DNA of 64,000 nucleotides from KBS-96 sp964247975 (GCA_964247975.1 CAXTWH010000008.1:1-64000); one strand, 5' to 3'; positions 43,594-53,553 are shown, numbered from the stretch's first letter. A program made the numbers and translations. The notes: a model not told the origin generated them from the sequence alone.

Positions 43594-43844
43594 GTTGATA
43601 AATACGACTTCAGGATATTCGACCTTGATGCAAAATATGAATGGTTTTGTAAATCTTAGAACTCGTCGTTACGGCGTGCTATTGCGTGAAAGCACGAAAT
43701 GGTTTCTATTAAATTTTTCAGAAAGTAACAATTAGAGCAAAGATGCATCACACAAGCGATTTAATCCCGCAAATCACATGACCCTGCTCAAAACTAAAAT
43801 GGCACAATAATCTTTCGCGTCTTCGAAGAATTTTGAAGTGATTC
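43594..43844. other. Divergent promoter region between formate dehydrogenase and alternative complex III
   Basis: 251 bases separate the two divergent respiratory operons and must contain both promoters. It is A/T-rich, but I see no convincing -35/-10 pair or operator. Confidence 0.5.
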
Positions 43845-44495
43845 ATGCCGCAATATTTCAGCAAGACCGCCAACACAATCGCGAAACTCAGCATTCTTGT
43901 TGTAGTTTTAGTGGTGAGTTTTGTGTTGTGGGCCGGAGCAATGATTGTCAGGTCGCCTTATGAAACGATGCAGAATGTTCCTCGCGAACAACCGGTTGCC
44001 TTCAGCCACGAACATCATGTCGGCGGTTTGGGAATTGACTGCCGCTACTGCCACAACAACGTAGAATATTCTGCTTTTTCTAACATTCCTCCCACTAAAC
44101 TCTGCATGAACTGCCATTCGCAGTTGTGGGCGGTAAGCCCGGAACTGGAACCGGTGCGGCAAAGCTATCGGACAGGCCGTTCCATCGCCTGGACGCGCGT
44201 GCATGACCTTCCTGAATACGTGTATTTCAATCACAGCATTCATGTCAATAAAGGCGTTGGGTGTTCCACCTGCCACGGCAGAGTCGATAAAATGCCCCTG
44301 GTATGGCAGGCGCAGCCGCTCACAATGCAATGGTGTTTGGATTGTCATCGCCATCCGGAAAAATATCTGCGCCCGAAAGATAAAATTTTTGCTATGGCTT
44401 ATGCGCCGCCTCCCGATCAGGCTGCGCTTGGCAATCGCCTAGTGGCGGAGTATCACGTGAAAAGTCTGATCAGTTGTTCCACTTGCCATCGATGA
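43845..44495 (+). CDS. actA: Alternative complex III subunit ActA, pentaheme cytochrome c
   Basis: 216 residues: one N-terminal transmembrane helix (LSILVVVLVVSFVLWAGAMIV) and five CxxCH heme sites (CRYCH, CMNCH, CSTCH, CLDCH, CSTCH). It is the heme subunit facing the periplasm that passes electrons from quinol oxidation to a cytochrome c or directly to the oxidase. First gene of the ACIII-caa3 operon. Weak ribosome site before ATG 43845. Confidence 0.92.
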   Translation: MPQYFSKTANTIAKLSILVVVLVVSFVLWAGAMIVRSPYETMQNVPREQPVAFSHEHHVGGLGIDCRYCHNNVEYSAFSNIPPTKLCMNCHSQLWAVSPELEPVRQSYRTGRSIAWTRVHDLPEYVYFNHSIHVNKGVGCSTCHGRVDKMPLVWQAQPLTMQWCLDCHRHPEKYLRPKDKIFAMAYAPPPDQAALGNRLVAEYHVKSLISCSTCHR

Positions 44496-47443
44496 AACAT
44501 TCTTTCCAGAACGGCGACCTGATTCCTGTTGCATCGTTGACGACGCGTTCGCTCGAAAACCACCAAGGCGCGGCGGAACAACAGGAAGATGAGATTCCGA
44601 ATGACGAGCTGGCGGAAAGCTTTGGAGAAAGCGACCGTCGCCGGTTTCTTTCGTTGATGGCCGGCTCGCTCGCGCTGGCCGGATTAACAGGTTGTACGCG
44701 GCAACCGACCGAACAGATTTACCCGTATGTGGAACAGCCGGAAAATGTGGTTCCCGGCATCCCCAAATACTACGCTACGGCGGTTCCCCTGCAGGGCGGC
44801 GTGGCGGAAGGCGTGATTGTGGAAAGCCATCTGGGCCGGCCCACCAAAGCGGAAGGCAATCCCGACCACCCGGCCAGCCTAGGCGCGACCAGCGTTCTTT
44901 CCCAAGCTTGCCTGATGGATTTGTACGACGCGGACCGTGTGAAAGAAATAAAATATCTAGGCGTTCCGCGATCCTGGGAAGATTTTTTGGTCGGCTTCGG
45001 CCATGCTCTCACACCCATTCGAAACCGCAATGGCGCGGGGCTTCACATTCTGACTGAAACCGTGGTATCGCCCACCTTGGCTTCGCAGCTTCAAACCGTG
45101 TTGAAAATGCTTCCCGCAGCACAGTGGCACCAGTATGACCCGGCAGGCAATCACACTGCGAAACAAGGTTCACAGCAGATTTTCGGTCGTGTTTTAAATA
45201 CTTATTACTCGTTTGAACCGGCCAACGTCGTTGTGTCCCTTGATGCTGATTTTCTGGCCAGCGGACCGAACTACACGCGGCAGGCACGCGGCTTCGCCAA
45301 GCGCCGCCGCCAGGGCAACCGGACGGACATGAACCGCTTGTATGTTGTTGAAAGCGACATGACCAGCACCGGCGGCAAGGCAGACCACCGGCTGGCACTT
45401 CGCCCTAGTGAAGTGGAGCAGTTTGCGCAGGCTTTAGCCGCAGCCGTCAGCGTGAGCGGTGTGCAAGCTCCCGCGAACTATCCGCATCAGGCTTGGGTAG
45501 CAGCGGCTTCGAAAGATTTACTGGCTCATCCAGGCGCAAGTGTCGTGATTCCCGGCGATCAACAATCCCCAACGGTTCACGCGCTGGCGCATTTGACCAA
45601 TGCTGCGTTAAAGAACACCGGCAAAACCGTTTTTTATACTGAGCCGTTGGAAAGCGAAACGACCGACCAAATTGTTTCTCTTCGTTCGCTGGTGCAGAGC
45701 CTGCAGGCAGGGCAGGTGGATCTGTTGCTGATTCTCAGCGGTAATCCTGTTTACAATGCTCCGGCTGATTTCGATTTTGCGAAAGCACTGCCGAAAGCAA
45801 AAACAACGGTGCGGCTCGGCTTGCATGAAGATGAGACCGCCGCGCTCTGTCAATGGACTATTCCCCAATCGCATTTTCTGGAAGAATGGGGCGATGTGCG
45901 CACCTTTAATGGCGCTGTCACCATTCAACAGCCGCTGATCGCGCCGTTATACGATTCCTGCTCACAGGTCCGGCTGCTGGATGTGATGTTGCAATGGCCG
46001 GGTCGAGCCACTCACGATATTGTTCGCGCTTATTGGAATGACCAGCAAAAAGGAAGCGGCGATTTCGAATCATTCTGGCGCAAGGCGATTCATGACGGCG
46101 TTGTTCCCGGGTCAGCGTTTTCCACAATAACCCCTGCAATAAAAGGCAGCGCGCCTTCCGCGCAGCCTGCTGCTGAACAAACGCTCGAAATTTCTTTCCG
46201 CCCGGATATCTATCTGTATGACGGGCGCTACGCCAACAACGTCTGGCTGCAAGAGCTTCCCCGCCCTATGACCAAGCTGACCTGGGACAATGCCGTGTTT
46301 CTGAGTCCCAGAACAGCCAAACAGTTGAAGCTGGAAAATCAGCAGCGGGTAGAACTACGCTGCCGGAACAGGCGCGTCATAGGCTCGGTTTGGATCACAC
46401 CTGGGCATCCGGACGATTCCACTACCGTGCATTTAGGCTATGGCCGCTCCCAATCGGGCCGGGCCGGAAACGGCGCGGGTTTTTCGGCTTACCCACTACG
46501 AACGTCCGATGCGCTGTGGTCTGTTATGGGAGGAACGCTTGCCAAGGTGGATGAAAAGTATCCGCTGGCTACCACGCAGATGCAGCAGACAATGGAAGAT
46601 CGCGAACCGGTCATTTCGCAAACGGTGGAAGAATATCGGAGCGATCCCGTTCCTGCCGGGAAAAAAGCGAAGGAGCCGGCCAAGAACGAAACGCTTTATC
46701 CGCAATGGAGCTACACCGGCTACGCCTGGGGCATGTCAATTGACCTGACGGCCTGCGTTAACTGTAGTGCCTGCGTCATCGCCTGCCAAGCCGAAAACAA
46801 CATTCCCGTGGTCGGCAAAGGACAAGTGCTGGCCCGCCGCGCCATGCACTGGATTCGGATTGACACCTACTACGAAGGCAATCTGGACCATCCTACAAAG
46901 GCGCATTACCAGCCGGTTCCTTGTATGCAGTGCGAAAACGCGCCTTGCGAGCTGGTGTGTCCTGTGCAGGCCACCAATCACAGCACTGACGGCCTGAACG
47001 ATATGGTGTATAACCGCTGCGTCGGCACGCGCTACTGTTCCAACAACTGTCCTTACAAGGTGCGCCGCTTCAACTTTCTTCTGTATGCCGATTGGTACAC
47101 CGAACAATGGAAGTTGCAGCGTAATCCTGATGTTTCAGTGCGCAGCCGCGGCGTGATGGAAAAATGCACATACTGCGTGCAAAGAATCCGTGAAGCGGAA
47201 ATTACCGCGCGCGACCGCGACGGCTACATCACTGACGGCGCCATACAAACGGCTTGCCAGCAGGTGTGTCCCACCGAAGCGATTATTTTTGGCGACATCA
47301 ACAATCCGGCCAACAAAGTGGCTAAGCTGAAAGCGGAAAAGTTAAATTACAGTCTGCTGGCGGAATTAAACACGCGCCCGCGCACGACGTATCTGGCCGA
47401 ACTGCGCAATCCGAATCCTGATCTGCAGGAGAACAAAGCATAA
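44492..47443 (+). CDS. actB: Alternative complex III subunit ActB, molybdopterin-type domain fused to Fe-S domain
   Basis: 983 residues from ATG 44492, overlapping actA by ATGA. A Tat signal (DRRRFLSLMAGSLALAGLTGC) is preceded by about 50 residues. The first two thirds resemble molybdopterin oxidoreductases without their cofactor ligands; the last 240 residues carry ferredoxin clusters (CVNCSACVIACQAEN, CMQCENAPCELVCPVQA, CSNNCPYKVRRFN, CTYCVQRIREAE...CQQVCPTEA). This B1-B2 fusion is standard for ActB. It shuttles electrons toward the ActA hemes. Confidence 0.93.
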   Translation: MKHSFQNGDLIPVASLTTRSLENHQGAAEQQEDEIPNDELAESFGESDRRRFLSLMAGSLALAGLTGCTRQPTEQIYPYVEQPENVVPGIPKYYATAVPLQGGVAEGVIVESHLGRPTKAEGNPDHPASLGATSVLSQACLMDLYDADRVKEIKYLGVPRSWEDFLVGFGHALTPIRNRNGAGLHILTETVVSPTLASQLQTVLKMLPAAQWHQYDPAGNHTAKQGSQQIFGRVLNTYYSFEPANVVVSLDADFLASGPNYTRQARGFAKRRRQGNRTDMNRLYVVESDMTSTGGKADHRLALRPSEVEQFAQALAAAVSVSGVQAPANYPHQAWVAAASKDLLAHPGASVVIPGDQQSPTVHALAHLTNAALKNTGKTVFYTEPLESETTDQIVSLRSLVQSLQAGQVDLLLILSGNPVYNAPADFDFAKALPKAKTTVRLGLHEDETAALCQWTIPQSHFLEEWGDVRTFNGAVTIQQPLIAPLYDSCSQVRLLDVMLQWPGRATHDIVRAYWNDQQKGSGDFESFWRKAIHDGVVPGSAFSTITPAIKGSAPSAQPAAEQTLEISFRPDIYLYDGRYANNVWLQELPRPMTKLTWDNAVFLSPRTAKQLKLENQQRVELRCRNRRVIGSVWITPGHPDDSTTVHLGYGRSQSGRAGNGAGFSAYPLRTSDALWSVMGGTLAKVDEKYPLATTQMQQTMEDREPVISQTVEEYRSDPVPAGKKAKEPAKNETLYPQWSYTGYAWGMSIDLTACVNCSACVIACQAENNIPVVGKGQVLARRAMHWIRIDTYYEGNLDHPTKAHYQPVPCMQCENAPCELVCPVQATNHSTDGLNDMVYNRCVGTRYCSNNCPYKVRRFNFLLYADWYTEQWKLQRNPDVSVRSRGVMEKCTYCVQRIREAEITARDRDGYITDGAIQTACQQVCPTEAIIFGDINNPANKVAKLKAEKLNYSLLAELNTRPRTTYLAELRNPNPDLQENKA

Positions 47444-48847
47444 ATGAACGTACTGGAAAAACAGCGCCACGCCCGTCGCCAGCCGGAAGCAGGCGGGGAA
47501 TATCCGGTGGTTGCGCCGAGCCAGACTTTCGCCACCATTACCGACCAGATTTCTTCGATTGTTCTCACTCGCGGCACTCCCCGGTTCTGGTTCTATGCTT
47601 TGGCGTTCGGTCTTGCTTTGCTGCTGACACTGGTTATCTCTGTCACCTATCTGCTGGCAAAAGGTATCGGCATTTGGGGCGTGGACATTCCGGTAGCCTG
47701 GGGTTTTGCGATTACCAATTTTGTCTGGTGGATCGGAATCGGCCACGCCGGCACATTAATTTCGGCCATTCTCCTGCTGCTGCGGCAAGGCTGGCGCAAT
47801 TCCATCAACCGATTTGCCGAAGCGATGACGCTGTTTGCGGTGGCCTGCGCCGGTTTGTTTCCATTACTCCACCTGGGGCGGGCCTGGATTTTTTACTGGC
47901 TGTTTCCTTATCCGAACACGATGACGATTCAGCCTCAGTTTCGCAGCCCGCTGGTGTGGGACGTATTTGCCGTATCCACTTACGGCACGGTGTCGCTCCT
48001 GTTCTGGTATCTAGGTATGATTCCCGATCTGGCCACCTTGCGTGATCAGTCGCGGAGCCGCATCAAATATGGCATCTACGCCATCATGGCAATGGGCTGG
48101 CGCGGAGCTTCAAAGCATTGGCGCTACCAGCAAAGCGCATCGCTGCTGCTGGCCGGTTTAGCCACGCCGCTGGTGCTTTCCGTTCACACGGTGGTCAGCT
48201 TCGATTTCACGGTTGCCATTGTTCCGGGCTGGCATTCCACCATCTTTCCGCCTTTTTTCGTGGCTGGCGCCATTTATTCCGGGTTTGCGATGGTGCTGGT
48301 GTTGAGCATTCCGCTGCGCCGCTTTTATGGCCTTCATAACCTGATTACCGAGCGGCATCTGAACAACTGCGCCAAGGTGATGTTGGTGACTAGCTGGATT
48401 CTGGCTTATGCCTATGCTTTCGAGCCGTTCACTTCCTGGTACAGCGGGGACAAGTATGAAATGTACGTGGTGTATAACCGCTTGTTCGGGCCGGTAGCCT
48501 GGAGTTACTGGGGCGTGCTGATCTGCAATATATTTATTCCGCAGGTGCTGTGGTTCCACAAAGTTCGCGTCAGCCCGAAGCCGCTGTTTGCCGTGTCTAT
48601 CGTGGTGCTGATCGGCATGTGGCTGGAACGCTACATGTTGATTGTGACAAGCCTGCATCGCGATTTTCTGCCGTCTTCCTGGGCGAACTTTGTTGCCACG
48701 TTCTGGGACAATTCCACGTTCTACGGGTCGATGGGATTGTTCATAACGCTGTTCCTGTTGTTTATTCGGTTCCTGCCGATGATTTCGATGTCGGAAATGC
48801 GTGAACTGCTGCCGCTTTCTGCTCCTGGCGGAGGAACTGAAAAATGA
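47444..48847 (+). CDS. actC: Alternative complex III subunit ActC (NrfD-type quinol site)
   Basis: 467 residues, about ten transmembrane helices. IPVAWGFAITNFVWWIGIGHAGTLISAILLL is the quinol-site signature of the NrfD family; RAWIFYWLFPYPNTMTIQPQFRSPLVWDVFAVSTY is typical of ActC. ATG directly follows the actB stop. It forms the membrane core where quinol is oxidised; the next gene overlaps by ATGA. Confidence 0.93.
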   Translation: MNVLEKQRHARRQPEAGGEYPVVAPSQTFATITDQISSIVLTRGTPRFWFYALAFGLALLLTLVISVTYLLAKGIGIWGVDIPVAWGFAITNFVWWIGIGHAGTLISAILLLLRQGWRNSINRFAEAMTLFAVACAGLFPLLHLGRAWIFYWLFPYPNTMTIQPQFRSPLVWDVFAVSTYGTVSLLFWYLGMIPDLATLRDQSRSRIKYGIYAIMAMGWRGASKHWRYQQSASLLLAGLATPLVLSVHTVVSFDFTVAIVPGWHSTIFPPFFVAGAIYSGFAMVLVLSIPLRRFYGLHNLITERHLNNCAKVMLVTSWILAYAYAFEPFTSWYSGDKYEMYVVYNRLFGPVAWSYWGVLICNIFIPQVLWFHKVRVSPKPLFAVSIVVLIGMWLERYMLIVTSLHRDFLPSSWANFVATFWDNSTFYGSMGLFITLFLLFIRFLPMISMSEMRELLPLSAPGGGTEK

Positions 48848-49380
48848 CTGATTCCGCTCTCTACGGAATTATGGCGGAGTTTCCCGATCCGGATTCTCTG
48901 CTGGACGCTGTCAAAGAAGTGAAACGGCAAGGCTACAAGCATTTCGAAGCTTATACGCCGTACCCGATTGAAGATTTGGACGAAGTGATCGGCGGGTTTA
49001 ATCCCATTCCCCTGCTGGTGTTGTTAGGAGGATTTACCGGGGCGGCTACGGCCTGGACCATGGAGTATTACATTGCCGCTATTGATTATCCACTCAACAT
49101 AGGCGGCAGACCGCTCAATAGCTGGCCGGCCTTTATTGTGATTATGTTTGAACTCACGGTTTTGTTTGCCGCGGGTTCTGCTTTCTTCGGAACTTTAGCA
49201 TTCTGCGGTTTGCCACGTCCTCATTTTCCTTTGTTCAACGTGCCGCGATTTGCAGCCGCGTCGCGGGACAGTTTTTTCTTGTGCGTGGAAGCCGCTGATG
49301 CGATTTTTGAACCGGCGCGAACCGCCGAACTGCTGGAAAGTTTGAATCCGCTGGAGGTTTGGGAAGTTGAAGATTCTTAG
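48844..49380 (+). CDS. actD: Alternative complex III subunit ActD (DUF3341)
   Basis: 178 residues. YGIMAEFPDPDSLLDAVKEVKRQGYKHFEAYTPYPIEDLDEVIG is the DUF3341 signature; two transmembrane helices follow (LLVLLGGFTGAATAWTMEYY and FIVIMFELTVLFAAGSAFFGTLAF). A structural membrane subunit of ACIII. It overlaps both neighbours (actC by 4 bases, actE by 14). Confidence 0.93.
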   Translation: MTDSALYGIMAEFPDPDSLLDAVKEVKRQGYKHFEAYTPYPIEDLDEVIGGFNPIPLLVLLGGFTGAATAWTMEYYIAAIDYPLNIGGRPLNSWPAFIVIMFELTVLFAAGSAFFGTLAFCGLPRPHFPLFNVPRFAAASRDSFFLCVEAADAIFEPARTAELLESLNPLEVWEVEDS

Positions 49381-49945
49381 CCCAATTCCGGCGGCACTGG
49401 CAATAGCATTAGTGTTCACTACGGCTTGCCGCAGAGACATGCAGGACCAGCCGAAATACAAGCCGTTAGCACGCAGCACTTTCTTTACGGATGGCCGCTC
49501 GGCCCGGCCTATTCCGGCAGACACTGTGGCCCGTGATGAGTTGAACAACAACGATAGTTTTCATACCGGCGAATCGAATGGAAATTTTTTGGAAGCCATT
49601 CCCGTTCCGGTGAACCTGCAAGTGCTTCATCGCGGCCAGGACCGGTACGACATTTTTTGCAGTCCTTGCCACGGCCGCATCGGCGACGGCAACGGCATGG
49701 TTGCGCAGCGCGGTCTGCGCATTCCCGCCAATTTGCACACGGATCGGCTGCGCAGCGTTCCGCCCGGCTACCTTTATCAGGTGATTACCAATGGGTACGG
49801 CGCGATGGGCGAGTACAGCTACCAGCTTTCCGTTTCTGACCGTTGGGCCATTATTGCTTATATGCGCGCGCTTCAACTCAGCCGCAATGCGCGAATGAGC
49901 GATGTTCCCGCGAACGCCGCCGGCGAATTAGGAGCCCAGCGATGA
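49367..49945 (+). CDS. actE: Alternative complex III subunit ActE, monoheme cytochrome c lipoprotein
   Basis: 192 residues from a TTG start. The N-terminus is a lipoprotein signal with lipobox VFTTAC; the heme site is CSPCH within YDIFCSPCHGRIGDGNGMVAQRG, and the Met ligand is probably in the NGYGAMGEY loop. It is the lipid-anchored c-type cytochrome of ACIII. Starts within actD and ends overlapping actF. Confidence 0.9.
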   Translation: MKILSPIPAALAIALVFTTACRRDMQDQPKYKPLARSTFFTDGRSARPIPADTVARDELNNNDSFHTGESNGNFLEAIPVPVNLQVLHRGQDRYDIFCSPCHGRIGDGNGMVAQRGLRIPANLHTDRLRSVPPGYLYQVITNGYGAMGEYSYQLSVSDRWAIIAYMRALQLSRNARMSDVPANAAGELGAQR

Positions 49946-51129
49946 CGGACGAATTTGCTTTGGCGACAGTTCCGCCGCCGGATATCCAGCGCTGGTTTCG
50001 CTCGGCGCTGTTGGTGGGGTTGTTTTTTCTGTTGCTTTCCATCGTGGGCGCGTTTTTCTCGCCGCAGGAATTTTTCCGCTCCTACCTGATGAGCTATCTG
50101 TTTTGGATCGGCTTAACGCTTGGCAGCATGGCGATGGTAATGGTGCAATACCTGACCGGAGGTGCTTGGGGCATTCTGATTCGCAGGCCGCTGGAATCAG
50201 CGGCGCAAACACTGCCGCTTTTGGCGGTGCTGTTTCTTCCTATCGTTTTCGGCATTCCTAGCCTTTACCAATGGGCCCATGCCGACATTGTTCGCCAAAG
50301 CGAGGAACTGCTGCATCGAAGCGGGTACATGAACCCGGCCATGTTTATTCTGCGCGCGGTGATTTACTTTTCGATCTGGATGGTTCTGATTTACCTTCTA
50401 AGCAAATGGTCGGTTCAACAGGATCGGGAACCTGGCGTTCTTCTGCAAAAGCGATTGGCAGCGCTAAGCGCGCCGGGGCTGATTCTTTACGTTTTTTCCA
50501 TCTCCTTTGCCGTGGTGGATTGGGCCGAATCGCTGGAAACGCAGTGGCATTCCACCATGTGGGGTTTTCTGTTTGTAGCCGGGCAAGGATTAAGCGCGGT
50601 GGCGTTTGCGATTGTAATACTGGCTTTATTCCGTCAGCGCACTCCGCTCTCCCGAACCATTAAGCCTTCCCATTTTCAGGACCTCGGCAAATTATTGCTG
50701 ATGTGGGTAATGATCTGGGCTTACTTTTCTTTTTCTCAATTACTGGTGGTTTGGGCCGGAAATTTAACGAGCGAAATTCCTTGGTACATCAAGCGCCTTC
50801 AAACTTCCTGGGGCTGGATCGGCGTGGCGCTCATTCTTTTTCAGTTTCTGGTTCCGTTTCTGCTGCTGTTGTCGCGTCCGTTGAAGCGGAATGCGGCGCT
50901 GCTCTGCGGCGTGGTAGGCGTTCTGGTAATTATGCGCTTGGTGGATCTGATGTGGATTGTGATGCCGAGCTTTTACGAAACCGGCTTTCATCTGCATTGG
51001 CTTTCTTTCTCGCTGCCGCTGGCTATCGGTGGTTTGTGGGTCGCTTATTTTCTCCGGCGTTTGAAAAGTCATCCTTTACTGCCGATGGGCGCAGTAGGAT
51101 TGGAGGCATTAACCGATGGCGAAGAATGA
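49942..51129 (+). CDS. actF: Alternative complex III subunit ActF (NrfD-type membrane subunit)
   Basis: 395 residues from ATG 49942, overlapping actE by ATGA; the 33 codons upstream in frame are within actE. About ten transmembrane helices, with LTGGAWGILIRRPLESAAQTLPLLAVLFLPI and WFHST-like TQWHSTMWGFLFVAGQ, as in the smaller NrfD-type subunit of ACIII. It pairs with ActC to make the membrane core. Confidence 0.9.
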   Translation: MTDEFALATVPPPDIQRWFRSALLVGLFFLLLSIVGAFFSPQEFFRSYLMSYLFWIGLTLGSMAMVMVQYLTGGAWGILIRRPLESAAQTLPLLAVLFLPIVFGIPSLYQWAHADIVRQSEELLHRSGYMNPAMFILRAVIYFSIWMVLIYLLSKWSVQQDREPGVLLQKRLAALSAPGLILYVFSISFAVVDWAESLETQWHSTMWGFLFVAGQGLSAVAFAIVILALFRQRTPLSRTIKPSHFQDLGKLLLMWVMIWAYFSFSQLLVVWAGNLTSEIPWYIKRLQTSWGWIGVALILFQFLVPFLLLLSRPLKRNAALLCGVVGVLVIMRLVDLMWIVMPSFYETGFHLHWLSFSLPLAIGGLWVAYFLRRLKSHPLLPMGAVGLEALTDGEE

Positions 51130-51688
51130 AAAAATGTCACTGCTGCAAGATGTGAAAAGCACGGCGAAAGCTTTTGAAAATATCGCCGCCACATCAGTAT
51201 CCGCCGTGGCCCACAGCCTTCATCCGGATCCTGATCCGCACCATGAAGACGTTCATTTTGAACGCAAAGACGTTAACTTGCATTATGTTCTGCTGACAGG
51301 CGCTAGTCTTTTAATTCTGGTCTGCGTCATTATCGGATTTTTATATTTCTATTTCAGTTATCTTTCGCATTACAGTTCCCGAGTGAGTCCCCCGCCGCTG
51401 CCGATTGAAACCAGCGGTCAGTCAGTGCCGCCGGAGCCGCGTTTGCAGCCATCGCCGCAGAACGATTTGCATTGGTTTCGCGCAAGGGAAGACGAAACGC
51501 TCACTCACTATCATTGGGTGAATCAAGCCCAAGGCGTTGTGAGTCTTCCGATTGAACGGGCCATTGAGATCGTGGCGCAGCGCGGCATTCCGCCGCAAAA
51601 AGCTCCTGCCGGCATGGTTTTATCAAAACCGCAGGAAGGAGCTAAGCTCACTGGATTTGAAGGAAAAGTGGAGCCTGAACCGCGATGA
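51116..51688 (+). CDS. Unassigned single-pass membrane protein of the ACIII-caa3 operon
   Basis: 190 residues. The N-terminal 55 residues are hydrophilic with a His/Asp-rich HPDPDPHHEDVHFE; one transmembrane helix follows (YVLLTGASLLILVCVIIGFLYFYF); the outer part ends in IERAIEIVAQRGIPPQKA. GGAGG at 51102-51106 precedes ATG 51116, which lies within actF. Its place between actF and SCO is constant for a small ACIII-associated protein in other phyla, but I cannot equate it with ActG or ActH. Possible role in copper or heme handling because of the His/Asp patch; that is a guess. Confidence 0.7.
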   Translation: MAKNEKMSLLQDVKSTAKAFENIAATSVSAVAHSLHPDPDPHHEDVHFERKDVNLHYVLLTGASLLILVCVIIGFLYFYFSYLSHYSSRVSPPPLPIETSGQSVPPEPRLQPSPQNDLHWFRAREDETLTHYHWVNQAQGVVSLPIERAIEIVAQRGIPPQKAPAGMVLSKPQEGAKLTGFEGKVEPEPR

Positions 51689-52506
51689 CGGCAAGATTTC
51701 TGTTCGCTTCGCTTCTTCTTGCGTGTGCGATTCAAAGTGTTTCGGCAGCTTCTGCCGATATGCCCGCGCAGCTTCAAAATGTGGGCATCGATCAGCATCT
51801 CAACGCGCCCTTGCCGCTCGACGCTGTTTTTAAAGATGAATCGGGAACGCAGGTTCGCTTAGAACAGTTCTTCGGGAAAAAGCCGGTCTTGTTTGCGCCG
51901 GTTTATTACTCCTGCCCAATGCTTTGCGACCAGATACTTGGTGGCGTGGTGACCGGTTTGCGTCCTTTGTCTTTGCAACCGGGCCGGGATTTTGAAGTGG
52001 TGGCGATGAGCATCAATCCTGCCGATACGCCCCGTGACGCCAAAGCGAAGCGGGATCATTTTTCCCGCAGCTATTCCAGCAAGCTCGGATCGGTCGGATG
52101 GCATTTCCTGGTCGGCTCGCAGGAGTCCATTACGAAGGTCACGCAAGCCATCGGATTCCGCTATCATTGGGATGCCGCGCACAACATGTTTGTTCATGCC
52201 AGCGGCGTTATGATTGCTACTCCGCAAGGCCGCTTGGCCCGCTATTTCTATGGCGTGGAATTTGAACCGAAAGATTTGAAACTCGGTTTGATCGAAGCTT
52301 CGCATGACCGAATCGGATCGTTGACGGACCAGCTTCTTTTGTTCTGCTACCATTACGACCCCAGCACCGGCAAGTACGGAGCAACAGTGATTAACTTTTT
52401 GCGGACGTTAGCTGTTCTGGTTCTAGTGATGTTAGGCTCCGCTTTGTTTTTATTCTGGAAACGCGACCTGAAAGAAAGTTCTGTGCAAGGCTGGCCGCGC
52501 CCATGA
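51685..52506 (+). CDS. SCO1/SenC family copper-delivery protein
   Basis: 273 residues with a signal peptide, the copper site CPMLC (Cys77, Cys81) in VYYSCPMLCDQ and the third ligand His in NMFVHASG. A C-terminal transmembrane helix (TLAVLVLVMLGSALFLFW) anchors it, unusual for SCO but seen in oxidase clusters. It metallates the Cu-A centre of oxidase subunit II, encoded next with a 4-base overlap. Confidence 0.9.
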   Translation: MTARFLFASLLLACAIQSVSAASADMPAQLQNVGIDQHLNAPLPLDAVFKDESGTQVRLEQFFGKKPVLFAPVYYSCPMLCDQILGGVVTGLRPLSLQPGRDFEVVAMSINPADTPRDAKAKRDHFSRSYSSKLGSVGWHFLVGSQESITKVTQAIGFRYHWDAAHNMFVHASGVMIATPQGRLARYFYGVEFEPKDLKLGLIEASHDRIGSLTDQLLLFCYHYDPSTGKYGATVINFLRTLAVLVLVMLGSALFLFWKRDLKESSVQGWPRP

Positions 52507-53549
52507 ACACCAGATTGCAGTTATTTCCCGACACGGCTTCTTCGGTAGCTTCGGAAGTCAATTATTTTTTTATTTTGATGGTTGTGTTGTGCACAACGGT
52601 AGCGGTAGGCATCGCTACTTTTCTGATTGCCTGCTTGATTCGCTACCGTCGCAAGCGCAACAACGAATTGCCGCCGCAGATAAAAAATTATCTTCCGGCG
52701 GAAGCAGCCTGGATTATTCTGCCGTTCCTGTCGTTTATGGGCATGTTTGCCTGGGGAGCCAAGCTTTACTTTGACATTGAGCGCCCGCCCGACAACGCGA
52801 TTGAGATGTTTGCGGTCGGCAAGCAGTGGATGTGGGATATACAGTATCCCACCGGGCAGCGCGAAATCAACACGCTTCATATTCCGGTAGGTATGCCGGT
52901 TCGTTTGACAATGACCTCGCAAGATGTCATTCATAGCTTTTTTGTTCCCGCGTTTCGCACTAAACAGGACGTGCTGCCCAAACGATATACGACCACTTGG
53001 TTTAAAGCCACTAAGCCGGGCAAATACCATCTGTTCTGCGCTGAATACTGCGGCACCAAGCACTCCGGGATGATCGGCTATGTATACGCGATGAGTCCGC
53101 GCGATTACCAGCTTTGGCTGGAACAAGGCGCAGCGGAAGGATCGCTCGCTTCCCAAGGCGAGAAGCTTTACCATCAGTTCGGGTGCAGCACCTGCCATCG
53201 CTTCGACAACGCGGGCCGCTGCCCTACGCTGAAAGATTTGTATGGGCGGCCAGTGCAGATTGAAGGAATGGGCAGCGTGGTAGCAGATGATTCCTACATC
53301 CGCGAATCCATTCTGGAGCCGCAAGCGAAAATTGTTTGGGGCTTCCGTCCAATCATGCCGACGTATCAAGGCCAGCTTACCGAAGATCAAGTAATTGCTT
53401 TGATTGCTTACATCAAGGCAATTGGAACTGCGCCCGGCACGGAACAGCCTTCCAGTCCGGGAACCACTCCTCAGGAATACGGCATCCAGCCGGGAATCAT
53501 CGGGCCAGGCACCAGTTCTTATTCCGGCACACAGCCGCAGGATCGCTAA
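52503..53549 (+). CDS. coxB: Cytochrome c oxidase subunit II fused to cytochrome c (caa3 type)
   Basis: 348 residues: two transmembrane helices (about 22-46 and 68-88), a cupredoxin domain with the Cu-A ligands His144, Cys179, Cys183, His187 and Met190 (CAEYCGTKHSGM), then a cytochrome c domain with CSTCH (Cys228, Cys231, His232) and a candidate Met in RPIMPTYQG. The fusion means ACIII can donate electrons without a soluble cytochrome c. The last 25 residues are Pro/Gly/Ser-rich. Confidence 0.93.
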   Translation: MNTRLQLFPDTASSVASEVNYFFILMVVLCTTVAVGIATFLIACLIRYRRKRNNELPPQIKNYLPAEAAWIILPFLSFMGMFAWGAKLYFDIERPPDNAIEMFAVGKQWMWDIQYPTGQREINTLHIPVGMPVRLTMTSQDVIHSFFVPAFRTKQDVLPKRYTTTWFKATKPGKYHLFCAEYCGTKHSGMIGYVYAMSPRDYQLWLEQGAAEGSLASQGEKLYHQFGCSTCHRFDNAGRCPTLKDLYGRPVQIEGMGSVVADDSYIRESILEPQAKIVWGFRPIMPTYQGQLTEDQVIALIAYIKAIGTAPGTEQPSSPGTTPQEYGIQPGIIGPGTSSYSGTQPQDR

Positions 53550-53553
53550 TTTT

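Noticed and set aside
52521..53390. Minus-strand frame of 289 codons opposite coxB
   Set aside because: Antisense to a well conserved oxidase subunit with all metal ligands.
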